From contig NZ_CP151637.1 of the NCBI RefSeq assembly GCF_038397755.1, forward strand, positions 3,472,001 to 3,536,000: a stretch of 64,000 nt of DNA, read 5' to 3'. A program made the translations under genes and the position numbers. The stretch is from Microbacterium sp. LWH7-1.2. GTDB taxonomy: Bacteria > Actinomycetota > Actinomycetes > Actinomycetales > Microbacteriaceae. The first letter of the stretch is position 1. The number at the start of each line of letters is the position of its first letter. A model generated the notes under the pieces. That model was not told the origin of the DNA. It saw only the letters and a list, made by a program, of their open reading frames with translations, and did no database searches. Below are positions 16,773 to 24,966 of the stretch, one piece after another.

Positions 16773-17146
16773 GATGCGTTGCCTTCTTCGGTGGTATCGG
16801 TCGCCGTGCCCCCGGTGGCGGCGAGCTGCTCGTGGAGGTTGAAGACTTCGAGGAGCGCAGTGGCGGCCTGGTCAGGGCGGCCGTCGAGGCCGACGAAGAA
16901 GCTGCCCATCTCGGCCTCCCAGCGTGCGGCGACCTCGGAGTTCGCGAGGTAGGCCTGAGAGGCCGCGTCGTCGTCCGTCTCGTAGTAGCCGATCAGTCGC
17001 CCTGCTTCGCCGAGGAAGAGCGAGTAGTTGCGACGGCCGGAAGCGGCGATCTCGGCGAGCATCTCGGGCCACACCGGCGTGTGGCGAGCGATGTACTCGT
17101 CCAGCAGTTCGGGCCGCACCATCAGCTGGAAGCAGACTCTCGTCAT
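16769..17146 (-). CDS. rhaM: L-rhamnose mutarotase
   Basis: 125 residues, RhaM/RhaU family (ferredoxin-like dimer), which speeds anomer exchange of L-rhamnose before isomerisation. Seen: CFQLMVRPELLDEYIARH, the catalytic His22 region, VWPEMLAEI, the NYSLFL strand, and the F(G)YYE-type GYYE segment. GAGGA precedes the ATG at 17146. It is the first gene of the rha operon, opposite the LacI-type regulator across an operator-bearing gap. The C-terminal 15 residues are an acidic tail. Confidence 0.9.
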   Translation of the reverse strand: MTRVCFQLMVRPELLDEYIARHTPVWPEMLAEIAASGRRNYSLFLGEAGRLIGYYETDDDAASQAYLANSEVAARWEAEMGSFFVGLDGRPDQAATALLEVFNLHEQLAATGGTATDTTEEGNAS

Positions 17147-17168
17147 CGAATGTCCTCACAAAGATCCA

Positions 17169-17206
17169 TGAATCGTTTCAAAGCCTAGCGCGTCTGTATC
17201 GTTTCA
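17169..17206. promoter_or_regulatory. Pair of LacI-type operators between rhaM and its regulator
   Basis: TGAATCGTTTCA (17169-17180) and TGTATCGTTTCA (17195-17206) are two copies of a near-palindrome (TGAA-N4-TTCA) spaced 26 bases apart. They lie in the 84-base divergent gap, placed to control both the rha operon and the regulator. The neighbouring LacI-family protein is the likely binder. Confidence 0.75.
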
Positions 17207-17230
17207 TGCAAACAACAACCGGGAGTGGCC

Positions 17231-18238
17231 ATGGTGGTGAGCGTGCGGGATGTCGCGGCTGCGGCATCCGTCTCGGTCGGGACCGTCTCGAACGTGCTCA
17301 ACAGGCCCGAGAAAGTGGCGCCGGCTACCGTCGAGCGGGTCACACAGGCGATCGAGGAACTCGGCTTCGTGCGCAACGACGCCGCGCGGCAGCTCCGGGC
17401 CGGACGCAGCCGTAGCATCGCCCTCATCGTGCTCGACGCGGGGAACCCGTTCTTCGCCGAGGTCGCCCGCGGCGCCGAGGACCGCGCGGCGGAATCCGGC
17501 ATGAGCGTGCTGCTCGGAAACAGTGATCAGCGCTCCGATCGAGAGGACGCCTACCTCGAGCTGTTCCGCGAGCAGCGGGTCAACGGCGTGCTCGTCACTC
17601 CCGTGGACCGCGATCTCGACAGGCTCGCGCGTCTGCACGCCGGCGGCGTGCCGGTGGTACTCGTCGACCACGAGGACGCCGAGCGGTCTTTCGGCTCGGT
17701 CTCGGTCGACGACGTCGAGGGCGGCTACCTGGCGGTCTCGCACCTGTTGTCGACGGGGCGTCGTCGCATCGCCTTCATCGGGGGGCCGAACACGATCCGT
17801 CAGGTCGGCGACCGCCTCGAGGGGGCGCGCCGCGCCGTCGCCGAGGTCGACCAGGCGACGCTCGAGGTCGTCGAGACGTCGGCCCTGTCGGTGCTCCAGG
17901 GGCGCGCGGCCGGCGAGCTGCTGCGCCAGCGCGCCGCGGCGGAACGGCCCGACGGGGTGTTCGCGGCGAACGACCTGCTCGCCGTCGGCGCGCTGCAGGC
18001 GTTCACCCTCATGGGCGATCTGCAGGTGCCGCGCGACATCGCGCTGATCGGGTACGACGACATCGACTTCGCCTCGGCGACCGTCGTTCCGCTCAGCTCG
18101 ATCCGCCAGCCCGCGCACCTCATCGGCTACACGGCGGTCGACCTGCTCCTCAAGGACCTGGAGGAGCCGGCGGGCGACCATGCCCGCACCGTGCGCTTCC
18201 AGCCGGAGCTCGTCGTGCGCGAGTCGACCGGCGGCTGA
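17231..18238 (+). CDS. LacI-family regulator of the rhamnose operon
   Basis: 335 residues. The N-terminal HTH reads VRDVAAAASVSVGTVSNVLN, followed by the hinge helix RKVA-type segment and a periplasmic-binding-protein-like effector domain ending EPAGDHARTVRFQPELVVRE. The ATG at 17231 is preferred over a GTG at 17225 because GGGAG lies five bases before it. Divergent from rhaM with two operators between them, it is best read as the L-rhamnose (or rhamnulose) responsive repressor of the operon and itself. Confidence 0.87.
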   Translation: MVVSVRDVAAAASVSVGTVSNVLNRPEKVAPATVERVTQAIEELGFVRNDAARQLRAGRSRSIALIVLDAGNPFFAEVARGAEDRAAESGMSVLLGNSDQRSDREDAYLELFREQRVNGVLVTPVDRDLDRLARLHAGGVPVVLVDHEDAERSFGSVSVDDVEGGYLAVSHLLSTGRRRIAFIGGPNTIRQVGDRLEGARRAVAEVDQATLEVVETSALSVLQGRAAGELLRQRAAAERPDGVFAANDLLAVGALQAFTLMGDLQVPRDIALIGYDDIDFASATVVPLSSIRQPAHLIGYTAVDLLLKDLEEPAGDHARTVRFQPELVVRESTGG

Positions 18239-18259
18239 CTGCCACGCGCCGGCGACAGA

Positions 18260-18721
18260 TCAGCGTGCGGGGAACCCGTGGCGCAGCAGTGTCGCGGACG
18301 CGCCCGCCCGCAGGGCGGCGAGCGCCTCCCGCTCGTACGCGGGCATGCGCTCAGGCAGGGCCTCAAGGCCGAACCACGCGAGCTCTGCGCACTTGCGGGG
18401 CTCGAGGATCCGCGGCTCGCCCACCCACTCGTCGCACACGAAGAACCAGTCCACGCGCTGCTCGACCGGGTCGTCCGTGCCGTCCGTGCGCTGCATGACG
18501 GCGACCGGCGTCAGCGCGGCGGCCACGAGCGACAGCCCGAGCTCCTCGCGCACCTCGCGGATCGCGGCGTCCACGGCGGTCTCGCCGAGCTCGACGTGCC
18601 CCGCGGCGCCGGCGGCCCAGCATCCGTCCATGTAGCCGGTGTTCTGCCGCAGCTGCAGCATCACCTCGTCGCCGCGGCGAAGATAGACGTACGACGAGGG
18701 GACGACGGAGAAGCGGGTCAC
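18260..18721 (-). CDS. Nudix hydrolase
   Basis: 153 residues. The Nudix box is complete: GHVELGE, seven residues, then REVREELGL at about 41-63. It hydrolyses a nucleoside diphosphate linked to another group; the substrate cannot be told. The start is a GTG at 18721; on the minus strand a TAGGTT box ends eight bases upstream, consistent with a leaderless mRNA. It is convergent with the rhamnose regulator gene. Confidence 0.85.
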   Translation of the reverse strand: MTRFSVVPSSYVYLRRGDEVMLQLRQNTGYMDGCWAAGAAGHVELGETAVDAAIREVREELGLSLVAAALTPVAVMQRTDGTDDPVEQRVDWFFVCDEWVGEPRILEPRKCAELAWFGLEALPERMPAYEREALAALRAGASATLLRHGFPAR

Positions 18722-18748
18722 GGCGACCCAACCTACCGCGGGCCTCGC

Positions 18749-20476
18749 TCAGACCCGCGTGAACGTGCACGGTGCGAGCTCGACGCGACGCACGGTGCCG
18801 CCCGGGAGCTCGATATCGACGCGGCGGGCGCGGCGGTCGAGGCTGGCGACGAGCACGACATCGCGGTCGGCACTGCGGGCGCCCAGCGCCCACACGAGGC
18901 CGTCGGGGGAGTCGCCGCGCAGGCCGGGCTCGCCCGCGAGGGCGGCGAGCGCCTCGACGGCGTCGAGAGCGGGCAGGGCCGCGCCGTCGGCGGTGCGCAG
19001 GCCGCGGGGTCCCCATTCCTCGAAGTAGGCGAGGGTCGTCACGCCGGGCACAGCGAAGGCGGCCGCGCTCGCGATCGTCCAGGCGGCGAGCTCGGGCGCT
19101 GACTGGCGCGGGTCGGCGACCTCCGCCGGCGCCGGACCGTATCCGTCGCGGAGGTCGTCGTGCTCGGGCATCGGCGGTGGTGAGGTGGCCGCGTTGTTGA
19201 AGTGCGGGCGCAGCGAGATCGGCCCGATGTGCAGCGGCAGCCCGCCGGCGAGGCGGACGCCCTGGTTCGCGACGAGGCGCTGCATCGCGATCGACTCGAT
19301 CAGCTGAGCCGAGCTCAGGCTGTGGAACAGCGGCGTGCTGCTGAACACGATGCCGTCGAGGCCCCGGGGCAGGCGGTGGTGCTCGCGGTTGAGCTCGGTG
19401 AAGTGCGAGCGCACGCCGCCGACCACCTCGGCCTCGACCCCCGCCTCGGTGAGGGCGTGGCGCAGGTGGCCGATGGCCGAGAGGTCCGAGACGTGCTGCG
19501 CCGGGCCCGTCGGTGGGAACGCGGTCGCGCGGGAGACGGGCAGATCGCGGAGAGCGAGCGCGGCCTGATCGATCGCCGCCGGGTCGTCCTCGGCGAGCAC
19601 GAACCTGACGTCGAGCGGGAGACCGGATGCTGCCGCCCGATCGAGTGCGGCGCGCCAGTTGCGGGTCGCCAGGTCGAGTTCCACGAGCACCGCAGCACCC
19701 ACCGGGGCGAAGTCGGGAGCGGGATCGGGGGCCGTCGACGCCGACACCGCGATCGCGGGAAGCGGAGGCCCTTCCTCGAGCCGGACGCGGGTGAGCGGTT
19801 CCTCGACCGCACGTGTCGGAGTTCCCGACACGGAGATCTCGATCGACTGCACGACCCGCTCGTCGGCGGCGAGCGCGTACGGGAAGGGCAGTGCGAGGGG
19901 GCGGCTGTAGGTCTTGTACGAGGCATCCGTCCAGTTGCGCTGGTCCTCCATCTCGAACACGTCACCGGCGAAGCGCACGTCGACCGCGACGCCATCGTGC
20001 GACCACGACAGGCCGGCGATGTCGAACGCGGGCTGGTGCGGGCTGATGTCGGCGGGGAACCGCGAGCGCGTCACGCCGCCGTCGGGGTGGCGGATGTCCA
20101 TCGCGGCGCCTGCGAGCGCGGGCGGGTGCAGCGCGACGAGACCGGTGCGGTTGGTCTCGAACCCGGAAGCGGACTCGAGGTCGGTGAGGACGCGCAGGCG
20201 CCCGGCGCCCCGCGCCTCGGCGCGGACGATGCCGCGGAGGTCGGAACCGAGCCCGGTCGAGTGGACGTGCAGCGTGAGGGCGATGCCGGACGCGTCGACG
20301 CGGTCGACCACGAGGCGTGCAGTGTCCCAGTTGCGATCGCGCACGACGGCGCGGATCGAGCGAAGCACGACGCTGCCCTCGTACGAGATGTCGGCGAACT
20401 CGTCGTCACGCAGCTCGAGCGACCACGGCCCGCTCGTCCACTCGGGGGCGGGTTCGCCGTTCCACAGGTCCGTCAT
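18749..20476 (-). CDS. Probable D-apionate-lactonase-family (ApnL-like) protein
   Basis: 575 residues, cytoplasmic, no signal peptide. Layout: an N-terminal beta-rich domain with SVVLRSIRAVVRDRNWDT near residue 35, a central region predicted as TIM barrel (about 260-500) and a small C-terminal beta domain. The VLR-I-A-VRDRNW stretch is the pattern I recall for the D-apionate lactonase family (hydrolysis of the lactone formed from apiose). This is family-level recall from memory, not a search. Start ATG 20476; an alternative ATG lies at 20485. It is divergent from the alditol oxidase, which could produce a sugar acid or aldose. Confidence 0.5.
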   Translation of the reverse strand: MTDLWNGEPAPEWTSGPWSLELRDDEFADISYEGSVVLRSIRAVVRDRNWDTARLVVDRVDASGIALTLHVHSTGLGSDLRGIVRAEARGAGRLRVLTDLESASGFETNRTGLVALHPPALAGAAMDIRHPDGGVTRSRFPADISPHQPAFDIAGLSWSHDGVAVDVRFAGDVFEMEDQRNWTDASYKTYSRPLALPFPYALAADERVVQSIEISVSGTPTRAVEEPLTRVRLEEGPPLPAIAVSASTAPDPAPDFAPVGAAVLVELDLATRNWRAALDRAAASGLPLDVRFVLAEDDPAAIDQAALALRDLPVSRATAFPPTGPAQHVSDLSAIGHLRHALTEAGVEAEVVGGVRSHFTELNREHHRLPRGLDGIVFSSTPLFHSLSSAQLIESIAMQRLVANQGVRLAGGLPLHIGPISLRPHFNNAATSPPPMPEHDDLRDGYGPAPAEVADPRQSAPELAAWTIASAAAFAVPGVTTLAYFEEWGPRGLRTADGAALPALDAVEALAALAGEPGLRGDSPDGLVWALGARSADRDVVLVASLDRRARRVDIELPGGTVRRVELAPCTFTRV

Positions 20477-20699
20477 GATCCCCATCCTCGCCTCGCCTGT
20501 CGCGATGTGCCACAGATGGCGGCAGTTGGTGCCAGGCGAGCAGCGCGCAAGAACGGTCGACCGGACTTCGCTGTCGGTGCGCGCAGGATAGGTTGTTCGC
20601 ATACCCGCAGCCTGCGCGATGACGCCGCACATGGCGACCGCCTCGCAGCGGCTCGTCGCCGAAGCCGCGCACTGACCCCCATACGCCGAAGGAGGCGCG

Positions 20700-21962
20700 A
20701 TGCCACGCAATTGGGCCGGAACCTACGAGTACGCAGCGCCCCGGATCGTCGAGGCGACATCGGCCGACGACGTCGTGCGGGTGCTGCGCGAACCCGGGCG
20801 GGTGCGCGCACTCGGCACCCGGCACTCGTTCACCGACCTCCCCGACACCACCGGCACCCTCGTCGACGTGACGGGGTTCGCGGCCGAGTTCGAGCTCGAT
20901 GAGGCCGCGCAGACGGTCACCGTGCCCGCCGGCATCCGTTACGGCGTCCTCGCCGTGTGGCTCGACGACCGCGGGTGGGCACTGCGCAACATGGGGTCCC
21001 TCCCGCACATCAACGTCGGCGGCGCGACGGCCACCGGAACCCACGGCTCGGGCGACGCGAATCCCGTCCTCTCGGCGTCCGTCCGCGCGCTGCGCTACGT
21101 CGGGGCGGATGCCGAGGTGCACGAGGTGCGCCGCGCCGACCCCGACTTCGATGCGCTCGTGGTGGGCCTCGGCGCCTACGGCATCGTGGTGTCGCTGACG
21201 CTCGACGTCGTGCCCGCATTCCGCGCCCGCCAGGACATCTACTCGGGGGTCTCATGGGAGGCCGCGCTCGCCGACTGGGACGCGCTCACGTCCGTCGGGT
21301 ACAGCGTCTCGGTGTTCTCGCGCTGGGAGGAGCCGTCGCTCGGCTTCGTGTGGGTGAAGTCGCGGCTGGACACGGACGAGGACGCCGTGCCCGACACGAT
21401 CCTCGACGGGGTGCGGGCCCAGGTGGAGGAGTCGCCCCTCGGTGTGGAGGACAACGTCACCGAACTGGCCGTGCCCGGACCCTGGATGCTGCGGCTCCCG
21501 CACTTCCGCCTCGACGCCGAGCCGTCGTTCGGCGACGAGATCCAGAGCGAGTACTTCGTCGCCCGCGCCGATGCGCCCGCGGCGCTGAACGCGGTGCGGA
21601 CGCTGGGCGACAGCATCCGTCCGCATCTCATCTGGACCGAGTTGCGCACCGCCGCCGCCGACGAGCTGTGGCTGAGCCCGGCTTATCGGCGCGACGTCGT
21701 GATCATCCACTTCACGTGGCACAACCACCCTGACGACGTCGCCGCCGCGGTCGCCCGCGTCGAGGCCGCGCTCGAGCCGTTCGAGGCACGCCCGCACTGG
21801 GGGAAGCTCCACGGCTTCGACCGCGCGGGGATCGAGCGCGTGCACCCGCGTCTGGCCGACGCGCGAGCCGTTTTCGAGCGCCTCGACCCCGAGGGTCGCT
21901 TCTCGAACGCCCACCTCGAGCGCGTGGGGGTGCGCGAGCGCCGCTCACCGTTGCCGACGTAG
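20700..21962 (+). CDS. FAD-dependent alditol oxidase
   Basis: 420 residues, close to the 418 of Streptomyces AldO. A vanillyl-alcohol-oxidase-type FAD domain carries RALGTRHSFTD, with His42 the likely covalent FAD attachment; GGATATGTHGSG follows, and the C-terminal ALO domain ends with RPHWGKLH. It oxidises the terminal hydroxyl of sugar alcohols such as xylitol or sorbitol to the aldose with release of H2O2. AAGGAGG precedes the ATG. The related annotation L-gulono- or D-arabinono-lactone oxidase is less likely given the strong AldO-like motif order. Confidence 0.85.
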   Translation: MPRNWAGTYEYAAPRIVEATSADDVVRVLREPGRVRALGTRHSFTDLPDTTGTLVDVTGFAAEFELDEAAQTVTVPAGIRYGVLAVWLDDRGWALRNMGSLPHINVGGATATGTHGSGDANPVLSASVRALRYVGADAEVHEVRRADPDFDALVVGLGAYGIVVSLTLDVVPAFRARQDIYSGVSWEAALADWDALTSVGYSVSVFSRWEEPSLGFVWVKSRLDTDEDAVPDTILDGVRAQVEESPLGVEDNVTELAVPGPWMLRLPHFRLDAEPSFGDEIQSEYFVARADAPAALNAVRTLGDSIRPHLIWTELRTAAADELWLSPAYRRDVVIIHFTWHNHPDDVAAAVARVEAALEPFEARPHWGKLHGFDRAGIERVHPRLADARAVFERLDPEGRFSNAHLERVGVRERRSPLPT

Positions 21963-21971
21963 GCAGCTCGG

Positions 21972-23330
21972 TCAGCTCGCGCGGGCGCGGGTGCGGATCT
22001 CGTCCTCTTCGCCGGGAAGCACGCGGATCGGCGTGGTGCCGGCGACCTCGTCGCTGAACTCCTCGGGGGCGACGATCGTGAGCGGCCGCGTCTCGTCGAG
22101 CGTGAGGCGGAAGCGCTTCTCCTCGTGGCGGTGCAGGCGGCCCGACCAGAGCAGCCATGTGGCGCCGATCGCGAAGGCGACGAAGGCGGCGACGGCGCCG
22201 ACGAGGATCGCCATGCGCGGGCCGAACTCGGCAGCGACCCAGCCGACGATGGGCGCCCCGATCGGCGTGCCGCCCATGAGGATCGCCATGTACAGCGCGA
22301 GCACGCGGCCGCGCAGCACCGGGTCGGTCGTCGTCTGCACGTACCCGTTCGCCGTGGTCATCATCGTGACGACAGCGAATCCGGTGAACATGAGCGTGAT
22401 CGCGTAGAGCCAGTACGTCGGCATGAACGCCGACACCACCGCGGCGACGCCGAACATCGCGGTGCCGATGATGAGGACGCGCAGCCGGGCGCGGTCGCGA
22501 CGGGCGGCCATCAGCGCACCCGCGACCGAGCCGATCGCGAGGATCGAGCTCAGCAGGCCGAAGCCGTCGGCCTCCTTGCCGAACTCGACCGCCATCGTCG
22601 AGGCGAGGATCGGGAAGTTCATGCCGAACGCGCCGATGAGGAACACCATCGCGCAGGTCACGATGAGGTCGGGGCGGCCGGCGACGTACCGGAAGCCGTC
22701 GGCGAGGCGGGAGGACTGCGGCGCCTTGACGCGGGGCACGAGCTCGTGCGTGCGGATCAGCAGGAGCGCGGCCAGCATCGCGAGGAACGTCACCGCGTTG
22801 GCGACGAACACCCACCCGGTGCCGACCGCGACGATGACGATGCCGGCGACGGCCGGACCGATCATGCGGGCGCCGTTGAACGACGCTGCGTTGAGCGCGA
22901 CCGCGTTCGAGGCGTTCTCGCGGGCGACGAGGTCGGAGACGAAGGCCTGGCGCGCCGGGTTGTCGAACGCGGCGACGACGCCGAGCGCGAGCGCGAAGAG
23001 GTACATGACGGGCAGCGTCATCAGGCCGGCGAAGATGAGCACGCCGATCGCGACGCCGAGCAGGAGGAGCAGGCTCTGGGTGACGAGCAGCAGCTTGCGG
23101 CGGTCGAAGCGGTCGGCCACGAGCCCGGTGACGCCCACGAGGAGGAGGGGCGGCGCGAACTGCAGCGCCATCGTGACGCCCATCGCGGCGGCGTCGTTGT
23201 CGGTGAGCTCGGTGAGCACGACCCAGCTGATGGCGGTCGCCTGCATCCACGCGCCGATGTTCGACACCAGCGCGCCGATGAACCACACGCGGTAGTTGAA
23301 GGCCGAGAAGGACCGGAACATCGCGCTCAT
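21972..23330 (-). CDS. MFS exporter
   Basis: 452 residues with about twelve hydrophobic helices and the MFS loop motif ADRFDRRKLLLVTQ between helices 2 and 3. It resembles the MFS_3 / EntS-like drug and siderophore exporters. A roughly 50-residue hydrophilic tail follows the last helix. Its ATG overlaps the stop of the upstream MarR gene by four bases, so the regulator and pump are made together. Substrate unknown; a toxic compound sensed by the MarR protein is likely. Confidence 0.85.
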   Translation of the reverse strand: MSAMFRSFSAFNYRVWFIGALVSNIGAWMQATAISWVVLTELTDNDAAAMGVTMALQFAPPLLLVGVTGLVADRFDRRKLLLVTQSLLLLLGVAIGVLIFAGLMTLPVMYLFALALGVVAAFDNPARQAFVSDLVARENASNAVALNAASFNGARMIGPAVAGIVIVAVGTGWVFVANAVTFLAMLAALLLIRTHELVPRVKAPQSSRLADGFRYVAGRPDLIVTCAMVFLIGAFGMNFPILASTMAVEFGKEADGFGLLSSILAIGSVAGALMAARRDRARLRVLIIGTAMFGVAAVVSAFMPTYWLYAITLMFTGFAVVTMMTTANGYVQTTTDPVLRGRVLALYMAILMGGTPIGAPIVGWVAAEFGPRMAILVGAVAAFVAFAIGATWLLWSGRLHRHEEKRFRLTLDETRPLTIVAPEEFSDEVAGTTPIRVLPGEEDEIRTRARAS

Positions 23331-23800
23331 CGGGCCACCATCCGCTGCATGATCTCGGCGGCGGCGGCAAGGGTCTCCCGCTCCGCCGGCGTGAGCTCGG
23401 CGAGCGAGGCCTCGACCCACGCATCGCGGCGGCGGGCGGTCTCTTCGACGACCGCGACGCCCTCGGGCGTGAGCGAGATCACGACCTTGCGGCCGTCGCG
23501 CTCGTCGGCGCCGCGCACGATGTAGCCGGAGTCCTGCAGGCAGTTGACCGTGCGATTCATCGATGGGGCCGAGACGCGCTCACGCTCGGCGAGGTCGCCG
23601 AGCGTGTGCGGGCCGTGCACCTTGAGCGCCGCGAGAACGGCGAACTGCCCATCGCTCATCGAGTCGACGGCGCGCTGCGTGCGCATGCGTCGCGCGAGCC
23701 GGAAGGTCGCGATGCGCAACTGGGAGGCGGCGGGGGAGAGGTCTGCGTGAGTGCCGGCGTCGGGGCCGGTGTCTGTCTCTGAAGTCTCGTTGCTGCTCAT
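23327..23800 (-). CDS. MarR-family regulator
   Basis: 157 residues with the winged-helix core: TLGDLAERERVSAPSMNRTV as the recognition region, and the wing DERDGRKVVISLTPEG. I prefer the ATG at 23800; an ATG at 23815 lies inside the operator-like palindrome. It forms an operon with the overlapping MFS gene and likely represses it and itself from the palindrome at 23809-23834. Confidence 0.85.
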   Translation of the reverse strand: MSSNETSETDTGPDAGTHADLSPAASQLRIATFRLARRMRTQRAVDSMSDGQFAVLAALKVHGPHTLGDLAERERVSAPSMNRTVNCLQDSGYIVRGADERDGRKVVISLTPEGVAVVEETARRRDAWVEASLAELTPAERETLAAAAEIMQRMVAR

Positions 23801-23808
23801 CCGGTTAG

Positions 23809-23834
23809 TTAGCATAGCTCATTAGTTTTGCTAA
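23809..23834. promoter_or_regulatory. Probable MarR operator
   Basis: TTAGCA (23809-23814) and TGCTAA (23829-23834) form an inverted repeat in a locally AT-rich patch directly upstream of the marR start. On the minus strand the same patch offers a -35-like TTAGCA and a TAACTA box, so bound MarR would block the promoter. Confidence 0.6.
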
Positions 23835-23895
23835 AGAAAGTTGGCGGGACGGATGCCGCATCCCCGCGTCAGGCCGGGGTGCGATGGTCCGCCCA

Positions 23896-23901
23896 TAGAC
23901 T
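23896..23901 (+). promoter_or_regulatory. Leaderless -10 box
   Basis: TAGACT is followed by seven bases and the ATG at 23909, with no Shine-Dalgarno sequence. Confidence 0.5.
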
Positions 23902-23908
23902 GCTCGGC

Positions 23909-24760
23909 ATGCCCGAGTTCATCGACGCGCATGACATCACGATCCACTACGACGTCCACCCGGCCCAGGCGTCGCCGCGGGCCATCGTGCAGCTGCTGCA
24001 CGGCATCGGCGAGCACGCCGGGCGATACGGTGCGCTGATCGCCGCGCTCGTCGCGGACGGGTACACCGTCTACGCGGCCGACCACCGCGGCCATGGGCGC
24101 ACCGGCATGGGCCAGCACGGCGGCGACGCGACCCGTCTCGGCCACCTGGGCAAGGGCGGGCTGCGCGGCGCGCTCGCCGCCATGTGGCAGTTCACCCAGC
24201 AGATCCGGGGACAGCACCCCGAGCTGCCCCTCGTGCTGCTCGGGCACTCCGGCGGTTCGGTGCTCGCCCAGATGCTCGTCAACGAGCACCCCGATGCATA
24301 CGACGCGCTCGTGCTGACCGGCACGGCGCTGCGCATGCCGGGGTCGATCCACACCAACAAGCTCAACAAGCGCTGGGCCGGTCCCGGTGCGATGGGCACC
24401 GAGTGGCTCTCGAGCGACCCGTCGGTGGGCCGGGCCTTCCTCGACGATCCGCTCACCACGAGCGAAGACCCGATCAAGCTCATCGGGGTGGTCGACTCCA
24501 TCCGCATGTACGGTCTGCCGCGCAGGAACCTCGGCCGCGACATCCCGACTCTCCTCATGATCGGCCGCGACGACACGGTGGGCGGACCGCGCAGCGTGCA
24601 CCGTCTGGCCGATGCGTACCGCACGCGCTCGGGCTTCACCGACGTGACGACGCTCATCTACCCCGATGCGCGCCACGAGATCTTCAACGAGGTCATGCAG
24701 GCCGAGGTGCGCGCCGATCTGCTCGCCTGGCTCGACAGGCACATCGCGGACCGCACCTGA
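23909..24760 (+). CDS. Alpha/beta hydrolase, monoacylglycerol-lipase / lysophospholipase-like
   Basis: 283 residues. The LLHGIGEHAGRY oxyanion segment near residue 29, the DHRGHGRT motif and the nucleophile elbow GHSGGS are those of the Hydrolase_4 family (monoglyceride lipase, PldB). The catalytic Asp and His are likely in MIGRDDTVGG and DARHEIFNE. No signal peptide, so intracellular. It stands alone with its own leaderless promoter and a terminator hairpin 30 bases downstream. Confidence 0.85.
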   Translation: MPEFIDAHDITIHYDVHPAQASPRAIVQLLHGIGEHAGRYGALIAALVADGYTVYAADHRGHGRTGMGQHGGDATRLGHLGKGGLRGALAAMWQFTQQIRGQHPELPLVLLGHSGGSVLAQMLVNEHPDAYDALVLTGTALRMPGSIHTNKLNKRWAGPGAMGTEWLSSDPSVGRAFLDDPLTTSEDPIKLIGVVDSIRMYGLPRRNLGRDIPTLLMIGRDDTVGGPRSVHRLADAYRTRSGFTDVTTLIYPDARHEIFNEVMQAEVRADLLAWLDRHIADRT

Positions 24761-24789
24761 CAGCGGCGGCCGTCTGGCCGGGAGGTGGG

Positions 24790-24811
24790 GCGCCGCCGTT
24801 GACGGCGGCGC
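24790..24811 (+). terminator. GC-rich stem-loop after the alpha/beta hydrolase
   Basis: GCGCCGCCG pairs with CGGCGGCGC around the loop TTGA, nine perfect pairs, 30 bases after the stop. No U-tract. Confidence 0.6.
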
Positions 24812-24880
24812 ACTCCGGTCAGCCGTGGCGCGTTTGACTGCGGGATGATGCGTACGCCATCCTGGCGGCAGTGATCATCG

Positions 24881-24894
24881 TGGGAGCGCTCCCA
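24881..24894. promoter_or_regulatory. CebR operator
   Basis: TGGGAGCGCTCCCA is the exact consensus of the CebR box that controls cellulose and cello-oligosaccharide use in Streptomyces and relatives. It lies 72 bases before the GH6 cellulase start. The cebR gene itself is not in this window, so the operator implies a trans-acting CebR elsewhere in the genome. Confidence 0.9.
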
Positions 24895-24966
24895 AACCTT
24901 CGCGCGCACGACGATGACGCTCCCCGGGCGACGGCGCCCGGCGGCCGAGAAGTCCAAGGAGGACAC

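Noticed and set aside
20619..20675. An 18-codon ORF (starting MTPHMATASQ) in the gap before the alditol oxidase
   Set aside because: No ribosome site, no homology I recognise, and too short to support alone; the gap is better read as the promoter region of the divergent genes.
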